This document shows positions 43,340 through 55,714 of a stretch of 64,000 bases of DNA, one piece after another (the first letter of the stretch is position 1; each line of letters starts with the position of its first letter). The stretch spans positions 41,944,501 to 42,008,500 of the forward strand of contig CM077593.1 in NCBI GenBank assembly GCA_039654915.1. The letters are read 5' to 3'. Made by a program: the position numbers and the translations under genes. Source of the DNA: Aquilaria yunnanensis (lineage: Eukaryota > Streptophyta > Magnoliopsida > Malvales > Thymelaeaceae). A model generated the notes under the pieces. That model did not search any database and was not told the origin of the DNA. It saw nothing but the letters and a program-made list of their open reading frames with translations.

Positions 43340-44651
43340 TTTGGCGCCGTCTGTGGGAACCCGCTCTGAGGTCGCAGTCATTGAAACTCGGCGTTGTAAG
43401 GACAAGGGACTCCCGAGGTCCCCGTCCGCGCTTGAAAATCAGCCGGCTGCTGAGCAAACACCCCCAGGGACTTCCACGCCTGAGGAAGAGCGCCCTCTGG
43501 TCATAACCATGAGCTTCATGCACGACTTTCAACGTTCTATTGTGGCTGAAATGACACAACAGATAGACCGAAGGTGGCCCCAACAGGCTCAAGCCCAAAG
43601 GCCTCCTTCGCCAGCACACCCTCGGGAAAAAAGCCCCAAACCAACTCATCGTAGTTCGGGATCCGGAGACCCCCGAGAGGAGTCTTCAATAGAAAACATG
43701 CCCCTCGGGGCATGACTCGCAGGACAAGCGGGGTCAAGGCGACCCAAAATCACACACAGGAGGAGCCAGTCGCCTAAGGCGAGGTCCCCGTCCCCTCAGC
43801 GCCGAACTCGCTCCCCGAAGAGGCACCGACAATCCCCCCTGCCAGAAGAAGAACCTAGTGCCACGGCCCTTATGGAGAAAATATTGGCAAGGTTGGACAG
43901 GGTGGAGAAACAGGTGGCCCGTAAACCCATCTGGGCTAGGCTGTCTGGGACCTTTAGTGAGGACGAGCCCCCATTCACCCAAGAGGTCGTTGAGGCAGCC
44001 ATGCCAGGTGATTTCAGAGTACCTCGGCTGGAAACTTATGATGGCCGTACTGATCCACAGGCCCATCTGACCAAGTACAGACGCATCATGATGATGCACG
44101 GTGCCGACGATGCTACCTTGTGCAAATGCTTCGAGGTCACTCTCAGTGGGCCAGCAACAGCCTGGTATAATTCATTGGCCCCAGGAACCATCACCGAGTT
44201 CCATGAGTTGTCCACTGCCTTCATGCAGCAGTTTATCGGGAGTCAGCCGACGGCGAAGATGCCAGTTCAGATGTTCGACATAGCGCAAAGAATTGGGGAG
44301 ACCATACGCGACTATGTCGAAAGGTTCAACAGGGAAGCTTTGAGCGTCCCAGACTTCCGGCCCGAAATACGCATCCTCACCATGACACGGGGCCTTCGGA
44401 GGGACTCGCAGCTATTTTACGAGTTCTCTAAGGACCCCCCGGACACCCTCGGCGAATTTTACCGAAGGGCCGAACAGCACATGACAGCCGAAGAACTGAG
44501 AATGGGCGGATCGAAGTCCGATCACACTTGGGCCGAAGGGTCCAGCTAGCAAAATCGGTATCCCACCGAACAGGCAGGCCGACCTCGGAGGACGCGAGGA
44601 AGGAAACTCCCAATTTTCACACCCCTGAACACCACACGGACAAACATCCTC
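43308..44651 (+). pseudogene. gag: Gag of element B, two nonsense codons
   Basis: The frame opens at an ATG in the LTR and passes through the primer site (HHLAPSVGT). It stops at TGA (43713-43715), probably from an Arg CGA, and at TAG (from Gln, GSSQQ in A) at the position ending 44549, but the frame continues on each side. The Gag domain is clear: FRVPRLETYDGRTDPQAHL, FEVTLSGPATAWYNSL, ETIRDYVERFNREAL. Confidence 0.9.
43342..43360 (+). other. Primer-binding site of element B
   Basis: TGGCGCCGTCTGTGGGAAC, identical to that of A and two bases after the LTR. Confidence 0.85.
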
Positions 44652-45520
44652 ATGACGATGGAAAGGCAGGGGACGCAGGTTCAGCGGCCACGAGCCATGA
44701 CCGCCGACAACAGAAAGAATATGAAGAAGTTCTGCCAGTTTCATCGCGACCACGGTCATGACACCGAAGACTGCTTCCAACTGAAGAAGTATATAGAGTC
44801 GCTGATAAAACAGGGCCAACTCCGGCGTTATCTGCGCATGCCTTCCCCGAAAGGAAGAAAAGAGGAGGAAGGAAAGGCAGAAGACGAGGACTACGACTCC
44901 GACAGACGGAGAAACCGAAGTCCGAAAAGGCGCCCGCCACCTCCAGCAGGAATCATACAGACAATAACAACGAGACTCCCATCCTCGAAAAGAAAGAGGA
45001 AGGCCAGAGAAATAGCAGTCATGGAGTATCAAAGTCCAACAAAAAAGCTGGCCCGAAAGGATGGTTCCGCCGTCATTTTTCCCCATGACGACCCATTGTT
45101 GATCATGGCGAGAATAGGAAACTGGGACGTCAAAAGAGTGCTGCTCGATGACGGATCAAATGCCGACGTCCTGTTTTCACATTTACTGCCGAGGTTGGGT
45201 GGATCTAACAGCGACCTCAAGTCCGTCACCTCGCCTACCTTCGGGGTAGGTCCGGCCGAGCTGCCCGTCCTCGGGTGGATCGATCTCCCGTTGATGCTGA
45301 AAGGGACTTCGGTGATGGGGACAGAAGAGTTGTATGCCTCTACAATGGCAAGGTTCATCGTTATGGATGTCCCTTCATCGTACAACGCCATCCTTGGAAG
45401 ACAGACACAGGAAAACCTGCACATTCGCCCTGATGTCAAGTAATTAACTGTCACTTTCGCCGCCAAGGATGGAGATGCGGAAATCTTCATAGATCAAGGC
45501 GAAGTAAGGAAGGTGTTCGT
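44652..45520 (+). pseudogene. Gag zinc knuckle and protease of element B
   Basis: In frame with gag. CQFHRDHGHDTEDC, a basic Arg/Ser stretch, then protease VLLDDGSNADVLF and SSYNAILGRQ. A stop falls at 45443, and a second after VFVKT; the frame shifts before RT. Confidence 0.9.
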
Positions 45521-45649
45521 CAAAACATGAAAGGCTCCAGCAAACAATTCCACGCAAGCTGTGGAAGCAAAAGCACCAAAAAAGGGAGAGGCAGGGAGCC
45601 CCGCAAAGGCGGAAACGGAAACAGTAGAACTTGTCCCAGGTCAACTACC

Positions 45650-46690
45650 CGAATAGGGAAGAGCTTGGCCGAAGGCGACAAGAAAAAACTTGTATCCTTT
45701 CTACTGGAAAATAAAGATCTCTTTGCCTACTCGCCGAAAGATATGCCAGGGGTGAACCCTGGCGTAATACAGCATAACCTCAAAGTAAGTCCGGAAGCAA
45801 AGCCTGTCCGGCAAAAGAAGCGAGGCATCTCAGCCCATAAAAATAACTTCGTCAAAACCGAAGTCCGGCGCCTGTTAGACGCTGGTGTCATCAGGGAGGT
45901 CAAATACCCCGAATGGTTAAGCAACATGGTCGTCGCCACAAAAGAAGGTAGCAATAAACTCCGGATGTGCATCGACTTCAGAAACTTGAACGATGCTTGC
46001 CCAAAAGACTCATACCCTCTCCCTCTGATAGACCAATTGGTAGACTCAACTGCCGAGTACGGACTCCTAAGTTTCTTAGATGCCTTCAGCGGGTATCATC
46101 AAATAAGGATGGACCCGAAAGATGAAGAAAAAACCGCCTTCATCACCGAAGGGGGAACATACTGTTATGTCAGGATGCCCTTCGGGCTCAAAAACGCAGG
46201 AGCCACCTACCGAAGGTTGATGAACAAGGTCTTTAAAGACCAAATAGGGAGGAACATGGAAGTGTATGTCGACGACATGATAGTCAAAAGCAAATTGCCT
46301 GACAAACACGTCATGGATCTCAAGGAGACTTTTCACCAGCTCAGAGCCTTCGGGATCCGTCTCAATCCCGAAAAATGCATCTTCGGCATGATCTCGGGAA
46401 AATTCCTGGGGTACATGGTATCCGAAAGAGGCATCGATGCCAACCTAGAAAAAATTAAGGCCCTACTCGAGTTCGGAACTCCTGCCACAATAAAAGACGT
46501 GTAGAGACTCACTGGAAGAATAACCTCCCTTAGTAGGTTTATTTCCAAATATGGAGATCGGTGTCGGCCATTCTTCAAAGTCCTCACAAAGGCAGCAAAA
46601 AAGGAGGACAACCTCGGAGGTGATGACCATCCCTGGGGAGAAGATTGCCAAAAAGCCTGGGAAGAACTGAAAGACTACTTGGGCAGCCTG
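45650..46690 (+). pseudogene. pol: Reverse transcriptase of element B
   Basis: Open from the frameshift after protease to TAG at 46504 (a Gln in A, VQRLTGR). It contains LRMCIDFRNLNDACPKD, LSFLDAFSGYHQIRM and YVDDMIVKS. The first ~40 codons of the long frame before 45650 are out of frame and not RT. Confidence 0.9.
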
Positions 46691-47660
46691 CCTACTCTGC
46701 GACAACCTCGCGAAGGAGAGCCACTCGTACTATACCTTGCCGTCACGGAAAAAGCTGTAAGTTCGGTCCTTGTAAAAAAAGAGGGGCCAAAGCAATGGCC
46801 GGTCTATTAAGTCAGCAAATCCCTGCATGGCGCCGAAATCAGGTATCCTTTGTTGCAAAAAGCTATATATGCCTTGGTGCTAGCAGGAAGAAGACTACGA
46901 CCATACTTTCAAGCTCACCCTATCATCGTCCGAAGTAGTTTACCACTTCGGATGTCATGAGAAAAGTGGATCATTCCGGAAGGCTCTCCAAGTGGTGTAT
47001 AGAGCTTGGCGAACACGACATCTCTTACGAACCTCGGAAAGCCATAAAAGCTCAAGCACTGGCAGACTTTATCGCCGAAGTACCCACCACCGAGGACAGC
47101 TATCCAGATCCTGGCGAAGGTGATCCCGAATGGACCTTGCATGTTGACGGAGCCTCGGGGTCCGAACACCAAGGAGCTGGGGTAATTATCAGAGGTCCCG
47201 AAAGCCTTGAAGTCACGAAGGCTATTAAATTTAGCTTTAACGTCACTAACAATGTGGCTGAGTACGAAGCCCTCATAGCAGGATTACGCCTAGCCAGAAG
47301 AATTGGCATGCAAAATCTAAAAGCCCATAGCGATTCCCAGCTAGTAGTTCGGCAAACGGCAGGAGACTGTGGGGCAAAGGACCCGACCTTGGCAAAATAC
47401 CATGAACTGGTGGCAAAACTCATTCGGGAGTTCGATACCTTGCGAATCGAAAACGTACCTCGACGTGATAACATCCAGGCAGATTGCTTGGCAAAATCAA
47501 AAACATACACCGAGGTGCTGGACCATCCGAGCATCGCTGTGCTGAACATAGTGACCTCGGGAAAAGGCTGGAAAGACCCGATAAAGAGATACCTCGAGGA
47601 CAATACAGTCCCTGAAGACCCGAGTGAAGCTGCCAAAATCCGAAGACGCTCCGGCTGATT
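46690..47660 (+). pseudogene. RNase H and archaeal-type RNase H of element B
   Basis: Broken by a stop in VYYVSK (TAA) and by frameshifts. The archaeal-type RNase H (46957-47658) reads LHVDGASG, AEYEALIAGL and HSDSQLVVRQ. The order is as in A. Confidence 0.88.
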
Positions 47661-47689
47661 CTTCCTAATTGGTGAAGAATTGTATCGGT

Positions 47690-48803
47690 AGGGATATGCG
47701 AACCCACTACAGAGGTGTGTAGGCGAAGAGGATACTGAAATGATCCTCGAAGAAGTACACGAAGGCGCTTGTGGTTCGCACATCGAAACCGATGCCCTTG
47801 CAGCAGTAATACTTCACCAAGGATACTTCTGGCCTACCTGAGAAAGGACGCAAGGCAGTTCGTCCAGAAATGCGGTAGTTGCCAGAGACACGCAAATATC
47901 CAGAGGACACCCTCGGAAATGGTGACTTCGGCTGATTATCCCTGGCCCTTCGCAGTCTGGGGCATAGACCTCATTGGGCCGCTCCCAACAGCCCCCGGAG
48001 GCGTAAAATTCTGCGTTGTAGCAGTAGACTATTTCTCTAAATGGGTTGAAGCAGAACCACTAGCGACTATCTCGGCAAAAGAAGTGCAGAAGTTCGTGTG
48101 GAAGAACATCGTATGCAGATTTGGCATACTGAGGGTGCTAGTAGCTGACAATGGATCCCAGTTGATAGACAAAGGATTCCAGGAATTTATCAGCGACCTC
48201 GGAATAAAGATGCACTTCGCCCCAGTAGCTCACCCCCAAAGCAATTGGCAGGTAGAAGTATCTAATAAGAACATGAAAGACGGTCTGAAAAAGAGACTGG
48301 GGGAAGCAAAAGGTAAATGGCCAGGAGAACTCCAAAGCGTATTATGGAGCTACCGAACAACACCCCGAAGAGCCACAGGGGAAACGCCTTTTTCACTAGT
48401 CTTCGGTACAGAGGCCATCATTCCAATCGAGGTAGTACGACCATCAGTACGGGTGCAAGTGTTCGATGAAAGTGGAAACGACCTCGGCCTAAGAACAAAG
48501 CTTGACCTCATCGGCGAACACAGAGAAATAGCCGAGCTAAGAAGAAAAGCTTTTCAGCAAAGAGTGGCCGCGGCCATAAATTTACGAGCCAGGCCAAAAG
48601 GGATCAAGAAGGGAGACCTTGTTCTCTGAAAGGCTGACTTCGCACCCCGAAGGCCATCCCACGGAGTACTTCGTGCGAATTGGGAAGGACCTTATCTAGT
48701 TCTTGCCGAAGTATGAAAAGGCATGTACAGACTCGGCGACGCCGATGGCATAGAATTAAAAAATACTTGGCATTCAGACGCCTTGAAAAAATTCTATGCT
48801 TAA
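47690..48803 (+). pseudogene. Integrase of element B
   Basis: Zinc region CGSCQRHA, core Asp in WGIDLIG, Asp in VADNGSQL and Glu in SNWQVEVSN (A has SNGQVEVSN), then NWEGPYLVL and an end at LKKFYA-stop as in A. Stops and a small deletion near 47840 break the frame. Confidence 0.9.
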
Positions 48804-48889
48804 GGTTTCGTGGAAGAAGAATTGTGTTGTACAAATCAGTGAAATATTCTAAGTACAATTTTTGAAGTACACAACCAGAATTTCACGAA

Positions 48890-49050
48890 GGTCCTCCCCG
48901 AAAAAAGCGCAGACGATTTCCCGAAGTCGCTTGAGCAATCATGTTTGGGAAAAGTGGGAAATAACGAGCCGCGCAAAGATACTCGCCATGACAAATGCAG
49001 GTGCCGTTTCCCGAAGTCTTTTGAGTGAACGTGTTCGGGACAAAGGGAAA
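48890..49050 (-). repeat. Short version of the Tat spacer repeat
   Basis: Two to three units, TTTCCCGAAGTCGCTTGAGC near 48920 and CCCGAAGTCTTTTGAGTGAA near 49013, matching on the other strand the seven-unit array of element A. Confidence 0.7.
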
Positions 49051-49183
49051 TGAAAAAACTTGCAAAAAAAAGACTTAGCCGAAAAAATCTTCATTAAAGA
49101 TAAAACCGGCTTACAAAGGTGAAGTGCCCGAAGAAGGAGTGCAAAAAGTGAAGAAGAAAAAAGGAAAAGGCCCCTAAAACAGC

Positions 49184-51574
49184 CTAAGAGTTCTCGGCGT
49201 CCCGAGAGCCACCAGCCTCTGCTCCCTTTTCCACCACGTTTGGCGCCGGAATTAAAGAAGGCAGGTTCAGGTGCTCGATCTTCGACTAGGACCACCGAGG
49301 CCCCTCGAGAATGTTCAAAGCTTCTAAAAAAGAGAGGTCCAGATCTGGGAACCTCTAAAGGACTTGGTGCCGAGCAAGGCAAAAGCCGTCCTGGAAGGCG
49401 ACCTTGGTCATTTCGTCGGACTTATCCTTCTCGACCCCAAGGTCCTCGAGCTCGTCCTTTAGATCCGCAACCTCCTTCTTCAGCTCCTTTATCCTCTTCT
49501 TCTTCTCAGGCTCCTTCTTCAAGGAATCGACCTCGGCATGAAGCGCGTTCTTCTCAATCAGCAACGTCGCCAGGAGTTCTTCAGAGTCCGTTTTTGACTT
49601 TAGAAGCGCTTCGTTGGCCGAAAGCAGTCCCGCCAACTCGGCGCCGAGGTCAGAAATCTTCTTGGAAGAGTCCCTTAAAATCTCCTCTTTTTCTGCCCGA
49701 AGGGCGGCAACCTCCTTCTCCGCAGCATCAGCCAGCTGCAGGTTCTTAACGGCCAGTTCCGAACACATGGCCTTTGATTTATCCAAAGTCTCTAAGGCCG
49801 AGTTTCGGAACTGCGTCTGCTTGGCCACCCGAACTCTGAGGTAGCCAGCGTACGCCATCAGCTGCAAAAAGATGAAGGCAAGGTCAGTAAAAGCCAAAGA
49901 CTTAGAAAAAATTCTTCAAGGGCAAACCAGCATACCTGAGTAGCGTGCTCGGTAACCTTCGCTGCAAGGGTGTCATCGCCCGGATGAGCCGCCGCAATAG
50001 CCCTGAAGGAGGCCTCAGTAAGCACCCCCTTCACGATCTCCTTAGCCATTTGGGGACAGTCTCCAGAGAACAAATTCATGTCCTCCATGAACGTCCAAAA
50101 AGGCTCATTCGGGATTTTCCCTTTCGGGACTTTGGCATCACGGAGAGCTCGCTTCTGGGCGTGATCGGCCTCCCAACTTGGAGTAAGTGACTCCTTTGCA
50201 TGGCAAAACGAACAGCTGGTGAGAACAAAAAGAACTCCGGAAAATAAAGGCATTACACTTCGGCAGAAAAAGCAAACCTGGCGGCACCTCGACGACGTCA
50301 TCGTCAGAAGCTGGGGCCTCCTCGGTAGAGATATCCTTGCCCTTGCATTTACGCCGCTCCTCAGCAGAAGGAGCCTCCACCACGGCATCTAAAAGAGCTT
50401 GCGACGGAGTGGGGCTCTAAGGAGGGACGTTGGCCGAAGAGACCTCGGCAGCGACCTCGGAAGGCGGAATGGCAGCGACCTCGGGCTCCCCACTTTCCTC
50501 CTCAATACTTTCCAAAGGGGGAGGAAGAATGGTCTTCTTCCGCCGTTTGGCCGAAGGTCCAACACCAGTGGTTTTCCGCCTTCGGGAAGTCGCCTTCTTT
50601 GTCTGCTCGCCCTTCTCTACTTGGCTGGTGAAGAGGGACTTGTAGAAGGCAGCAGTGCCGTCGCCCATCTCTGAGAAGGGAAGAAAGCATCAGCGTAAGT
50701 CCGAGACGAAAGCTATAACAATGGGAGTCAGAGATAACTTACTCTCATAAAAAGTTTCATAAGAAACTTCCTCCCGAAGGAGCTGCACCAACCAGGAATC
50801 CTTCCCGGCGATGGAAGGAGCTGGCATCTTGAGGTCCGTTTTGTGCTCCTTCACTACCCCTAACTCCCGAAGAACCTCTTCGGTCATCAACCTCCAATTG
50901 ATTGGGAAGGGGTAGAGAGAGCGCGAAGGGACCTCGGGACCCCAGTCCGAGATAGCACGGATACGGCTATCAAAGTCCTTAAAGATAGGAGCCAACTCCG
51001 GAGTTAGCAGTGTCCTCGGATCCACAACGTCCATTTCCAACTTTCCCTGAGCCCATTTGGTCGGAACATGCGACCAGGCCTCCTCTATCTTCAGAAAGAA
51101 AAATTTTTGTTGCCACCCTCGCCAGCTGTCCTTGGTTGCGAAGGTGAACGTATATTTCTTGCTCCCGGATCCCCGAGGTAGCATGAAGTAAAAGCCACCC
51201 TTCGGGACCACAAAGAGCTTGTAGTACTGCATAAAAATAATAAAGTGGTGTTCTATGCCGAAGACGCCACACATGCAGATGAAGGCGTTAAAATAGCAGT
51301 ACGAGTTCGGGGGAAGTTGATTTACGGCAATGCCATGAAATTGGCAGAACTCGCAAATCATCTTTGGAGGAGGGTACCGAAGTCCGGCCTTCAGTTGGGC
51401 TCGGAAAACGGTAACCTCGTTACTACGGTTTGAAAAACAAAACTGGTCAGAATGAGGCAACCTCGTAACAGCATACGAAGGAAGAAAGAACTTTTTCTTC
51501 TACCTTGCCAGTTTTTTGGGGGTGGTGCAGCAAGGATGAGATAAAAGAGGCTGCCAGCTCTCGGGAATAGGCAT
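49184..51574 (-). pseudogene. Antisense accessory gene of Tat element B
   Basis: Same layout as in A. Exon 1 (51574-50743, starting MPIPESW) holds the Transposase_28-like region (QFHGIAVNQLPPNSY, PFPINWRLMTEEVL) with a Trp to TAG change at WKKKF. Exon 2 starts at 50670 (KMGDGTAAFYKSL), with a TAG at 50417. The exon 3 acceptor appears lost (CAG to CAA). The last exon (from about 49860) is heptad-rich (LAVKNLQLADAAEKEV, EVADLKDELEDLG) with a Gln to TAG at 49355. Exon 1 has exactly the length found in A minus its three extra N-terminal codons. Not functional as it stands. Confidence 0.8.
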
Positions 51575-51833
51575 ATTTGCAGAAAAATGGGTTCAGAAAA
51601 AGGGCAACAAAACAAGTTCCGGAAAAAACTCTGAAAATCAGAAGAGTCTGGAAAACAAAAACCCACCAAAAGACTTGCCAAAATCTGGGTTTGAAGTCGC
51701 CGTCGTGAAAGGTTGCCGGAAAAACTCTGTTAAAACAGCTCCGCCACAAAAAGCAAGAGAAAGCGCAAAAGCAGTGGCAAGCAGGGAAAAGAGTAGAAGC
51801 AAAAGCAAAAAGAGAACTTATGATGGAATGGGC

Positions 51834-51841
51834 TATATATG
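51834..51841 (-). promoter_or_regulatory. TATA box of the antisense gene in element B
   Basis: The minus strand reads ATATATAG followed by CCCATT, 260 bp upstream of the ATG at 51574, matching the element A promoter (TATAAATAGCCCAA). Confidence 0.5.
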
Positions 51842-52260
51842 GGTTGAAATTAGCTAGTCGAATCGACGTCATAAGTACCCTTTGAAGGCAAACCGTCACC
51901 ATAACTGTCCTCTAGGCCCGAAAAGACGCGCTCTCTGTGACCGACACGACTCCCCTCAAATAACAGTGTGCCACGTGTCAGCCGCCGCGCCAAAATAGGG
52001 GACGCACCTTCTAACACCCCTAAAAAACTGGGACGCGCCGCTCCAGACTGACGTGCCTGGTCATAAGACGCGACGCTGTGCAGACCTGCAAAAGGAAAAA
52101 GGAAAGGAGTAAATAGCCTCGAAGACACCAAAAGATAGGCCATTGCCGAACAGCCCATATCTTCGGGCAAAAGGTGTACCTTCGGCACAGGTTTTACTCC
52201 CTAAAATCTCCCAAAGAGCATCCTCGGAAAGACTACAAACCGAAGTCTCCACTTCAGCTT

Positions 52261-52276
52261 TCCGAAGGGGGGCATG
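52261..52276 (+). other. Polypurine tract of element B
   Basis: TCCGAAGGGGGGCATG immediately before TGATAGCC. Confidence 0.85.
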
Positions 52277-53019
52277 TGATAGCCGAAGGGCTATCTGACC
52301 CGAACTCGGAGCGTCAGGAAACGCGAGGAAGCTATTGGCCCCGCCGAGGTACTGAACAGACCGCCTTCGAAAATGGAGAATCAGCTATTGCAAGCCAAAG
52401 AGGATCTTCCCGAAGGCGGAACCCTGAATCAGGGAACTCCCCCGAACTGTGGGCATATTTTCCCGAAGGGGCATTGTCCGTACCAGAGGACGACCTCGGC
52501 CAGGGACCTCGGGAGTACGGTATGAGCATTTAAGGAGCATCTGACATGCTGCCCACAGACGCTACATGTCACCTCAAACGGCGATTTGACATGCCGACGC
52601 CGTCCAGGTCTTGTCACGACCTGTCTCGGTTCGAGACTCAAGGAGCCTGCCACTAGCTACTTGTCCCCTACGCCCAGAAATTCAGAGAACATCCGATCGA
52701 ACACGTGTCGCGATCTGAATGGGCTGGACATTCCTATAAATAGCAGGAAACAAACCCTGGCAAAAGGTTGGACTCCTCCCCCTTGAGAAAACACAGGCGA
52801 GCCCACTAAAAACTCTAGTGCTTCCTTCTTACCTTCTAAGGAAACTGACTTGGGCGTCGGAGGCTCCTCCCCGGAAAAGCACCCCGGGGACCTCCTAACC
52901 CCGTTTTCTGAGCTTCGCAGGCACTTTCCCCTAGGAAACTCCAGCACCAGACGCTCTCCTCCACAGGAAGTCCTCCCGGAAGTCACCATGCCTTTCAGTG
53001 AAGATGTCCACGGACATCA
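52277..53019 (+). repeat. Right LTR of element B (743 bp)
   Basis: TGATAGCCGAAGGGCTATC to GGACATCA; TATA box CCTATAAATAG near 52734. It is followed directly by a primer site, so it is also the 5' LTR of the truncated copy downstream. Confidence 0.93.
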
Positions 53020-53632
53020 TTTGGCGCCGTCTGTGGGAACCCGCTCTGAGGTCGCTGTCGTTGAAACTCGGCATTTTAAGGACAAGGGACTCCCGAGGTC
53101 CCCGTCCGCGCCTGAAAATCAACCGGCTGCTGAGCAAACACCCCTAGGGACTTCCACGCCTGAGGAAGAAAGCCCTCTGGTCATAACCATGAGCTTCTTG
53201 CGCGACTTTCAACGTTCTGTTGTGGCTGAAATGACACAACAGATAGACCGGAGGTGGCCCCAATAGGCTCAAGCCCAAAGGCCTCCTTCGCCAGCACACC
53301 CTCGGGAAAAAAGCCCCAAACCAACTCATCGTAGTTCGGGATCCGGAGACCCCAAGAGGAGTCTTCAACAGAAAACATGCACCTTGGGGCACGACTCGCG
53401 GGACAAGCGGGGTGAAGGCGACCCAAAATCACACACAGGAGAAGCCAGTCGCCTGAGGCGAGGTCCCCGTTCCCTCAGTGCCGAACTCGCTCCCCGAAGA
53501 GGCACCGACAATCCCCCCTGCCAGAAGAAGAACCTAGTGCCACGGCCCTTATGGAGAAAATATTGGCAAGGTTGGACAGGGTGGAGAAACAGGTGGCCCG
53601 TAAACCCGTTTGGGCTAGGCTGTCTGGGACCT
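53020..53632 (+). pseudogene. gag: Second gag start after the right LTR of B, truncated
   Basis: Primer site and gag N-terminus nearly identical to those of B (43340-43950), including the Arg/Ser region and LDRVEKQVARKP. It has its own stop (CAATAG, Gln to TAG, near 53264) and ends abruptly at CTGGGACCT, where inverted copia LTR sequence begins. Confidence 0.9.
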
Positions 53633-54704
53633 AAGATCATGGTATATGTAGTCCTTCGACCTAAGATCATCAAGGTTCCTTACATGTGAGTCACATACTT
53701 TGATACTTTCCTTTGTTGCTCGTAACTGAGTGAACTTAAAGGAGGTCATTGGGTATGTCACATATCATGCGGAGGGATTTGTATGATCAAGATGGGATTT
53801 GTCCCTCCTATAAAACGGGAGTGATATCTTCGGGGCCCTTGATAGAGTGAGACTTATAAAATGCATGGCCATGCTTGGATGAGTTGATATACGATATCAA
53901 TGTCATCAGCTTAAGTTAGTCTACTCGGTAATCAAGAAACCAAAGATTGGGCTATACGAGAGTGACACATTCCATGTCTCGTGCTTAGTCTTGATATCTT
54001 GGACAAAGGGACAATGGCATATATCGGTGATGATCATAAAGGTTTAGTCGAATCATTGACAATCTTGTCACTTGGGTAGCAATGATGTGTTGCTAGACAC
54101 CGCTCATTGCTTATGATCATAAATGTGATTTATGGTCATTGCCAACGTGGAAAGAGCCTATTGGGTCGCACACATAGAGCTATTTGGATCATTAGAGTGC
54201 ATGGGCTAATAATTTGGGTTTTGGTTTCACAATAATTTCGTATTGATAATGGGCCCAATAGTTGAGCCATTATTAATCCTGAAATTAAATCCTAATTGGA
54301 TTAGGGCTTTGAAACCCATTAGGCCTGGAAGTTGAGTTTCACTATAAATACAACTTTTAAGTGAGAAATTCACAGGTCTCCTTGCCCTAGCCTCCCAAAA
54401 GGACAGCCGCACTCTTCTCTTGCAATTCCTTGGAGGACACAAGCTAGCACTGTGAGCGCAAGAGAAACGCATCTGCCGGGACGTGGTGGAAGCGTGGTGA
54501 TCCCGAGAGGCTCGTGTGGATACTATAGAGAGCCTGAACACGTCAACTGTTCACGTTTTGTGATTCAACTCTACAGTTGAGTGAGAGATCTCAACCGAAA
54601 ATTAGGTATGAAAATTTTCGAACACCCGGTTTACCCCGTTTCACTTGGATCCTGGAGGGTTTCGGTTAAATTCCGCTGCGCTGTTTGGCTCCCGAAACCT
54701 ATCA
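53633..54704 (+). repeat. Copia LTR piece in inverted (plus) orientation
   Basis: Matches the reverse complement of roughly 32190-33260 of the copia LTR, including TATA box CTATAAATACA near 54342 and the LTR end CCTATCA. It carries the LTR 3' end but not its start. The neighbouring LTR piece at 54705 has the opposite orientation. Confidence 0.85.
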
Positions 54705-54948
54705 TTATTAATGTGAAATTATTATGAAACCATAACCCAAATAAATTAGCCCATGCACTCAAATAATCCAAATAGACTTTATGTGTGCAACCCAATAGGT
54801 TCTTACATAAGCAATGAACAGTGTCTAGCAATAAATTATTGTTACCCAAGTGACAAGATAGTCAGTGATTCAACTAAACATCTATGATCATTATCCATAT
54901 ATGCCGTTGTCCCTGTGTCCATGATATCAAGACTAGGCACGAGACATG
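54705..54948 (-). repeat. 5' LTR of the copia element, second piece
   Basis: Resumes the minus-strand LTR at the block TTATTAATGTGAAATTATTA and runs to CACGAGACATG, where a Tat solo LTR is inserted. Confidence 0.85.
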
Positions 54949-55714
54949 TGATGCCCAGAGTCATCTTCACTGGAAGGCATGGTGACTTCCGGGAGGAATT
55001 CCTGTGAGGGAGAGCGTCTGGAGTTGAGGTTTCCCAGGGGAACGTGCCTGAAATGCTCAGAGAAGAAGGTTAGGAGGTCCTCGGGGTATTTTTCCATGGA
55101 GGAGCCTCCGACGCCCAAGTCAGTGTCCTGTAAGAAAATGAGAGAGGAGCACTGAGAGGTAAAAAAGGCCATGCCTGTTTGTGTTTTCTCAAGGAGAGGA
55201 GTCTGCTCAAGGATCCGTCCTTTGCCCAGGTTTATTTCTTGATATTTATAGGATTATTCAGCTCATTCAGATCATGACACGTGTCTGGTCAGATCTTTCC
55301 TGAATTTCTGGGCATAGGGGACAAGTAGCCTGTGGCAGGTTTCTTGAGCCTTGAACCGAGACAGGTTGTGACGAGACCTGGACGGCGCCGGTGTGTCAAA
55401 TCACCGTTTGAGGTGACTTGTAGTGTCTGTGGGCGGTATGTCAGAGGCTCCTTAAATGCTCATGCCATACTCCCGAAGTCCTTGGACAAGGTCGTCCTCT
55501 GGCGCGGACGATGCCCCTTCGGGAAATTTGCCCGTAGTTCGGGGAGTTCCCTGATTCAGAGTTCCGCCTTCGGGCAGATCCTCTTCGGCTTGCAATAGCT
55601 GATTCTTCATTTCCGAAGGCGTTCTGTTTAGTACCTCGGGGGGTTAATAATATCCTCGGGTTTCCTGATGCCCCAAGTTCGGGTCAGATAGAGGCGATAG
55701 TCCTTCAGCTATCA
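54949..55714 (-). mobile_element. Tat solo LTR (766 bp), TSD ACATG
   Basis: On the minus strand it begins TGATAGCTGAAGGACTATC and ends GGGCATCA. Flanked by ACATG at 54944-54948 and 55715-55719; the undisturbed copia LTR reads CACGAGACATGGAATGTG, so the insertion site is exact. TATA box lies near 55243-55250 (minus). Confidence 0.95.

Larger units (their letters stand above)
42597..53019 (+). mobile_element. Tat-lineage Ty3 retrotransposon B
   Basis: 10.4-kb plus-strand element of the same group as A: two 743-bp LTRs (about 28 differences by hand, near 96% identity), primer site, gag, protease, RT, RNase H, integrase, convergent antisense gene and polypurine tract. It is older than A by LTR divergence and carries many stops and frameshifts. 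The right LTR is not followed by flank but by another primer site and gag start, so the element is part of a tandem array. Confidence 0.93.

Noticed and set aside
44412..45086. 224-codon minus-strand open frame in element B
   Set aside because: Shadow of the gag-protease region on the other strand; GC-rich codons leave the opposite strand open.
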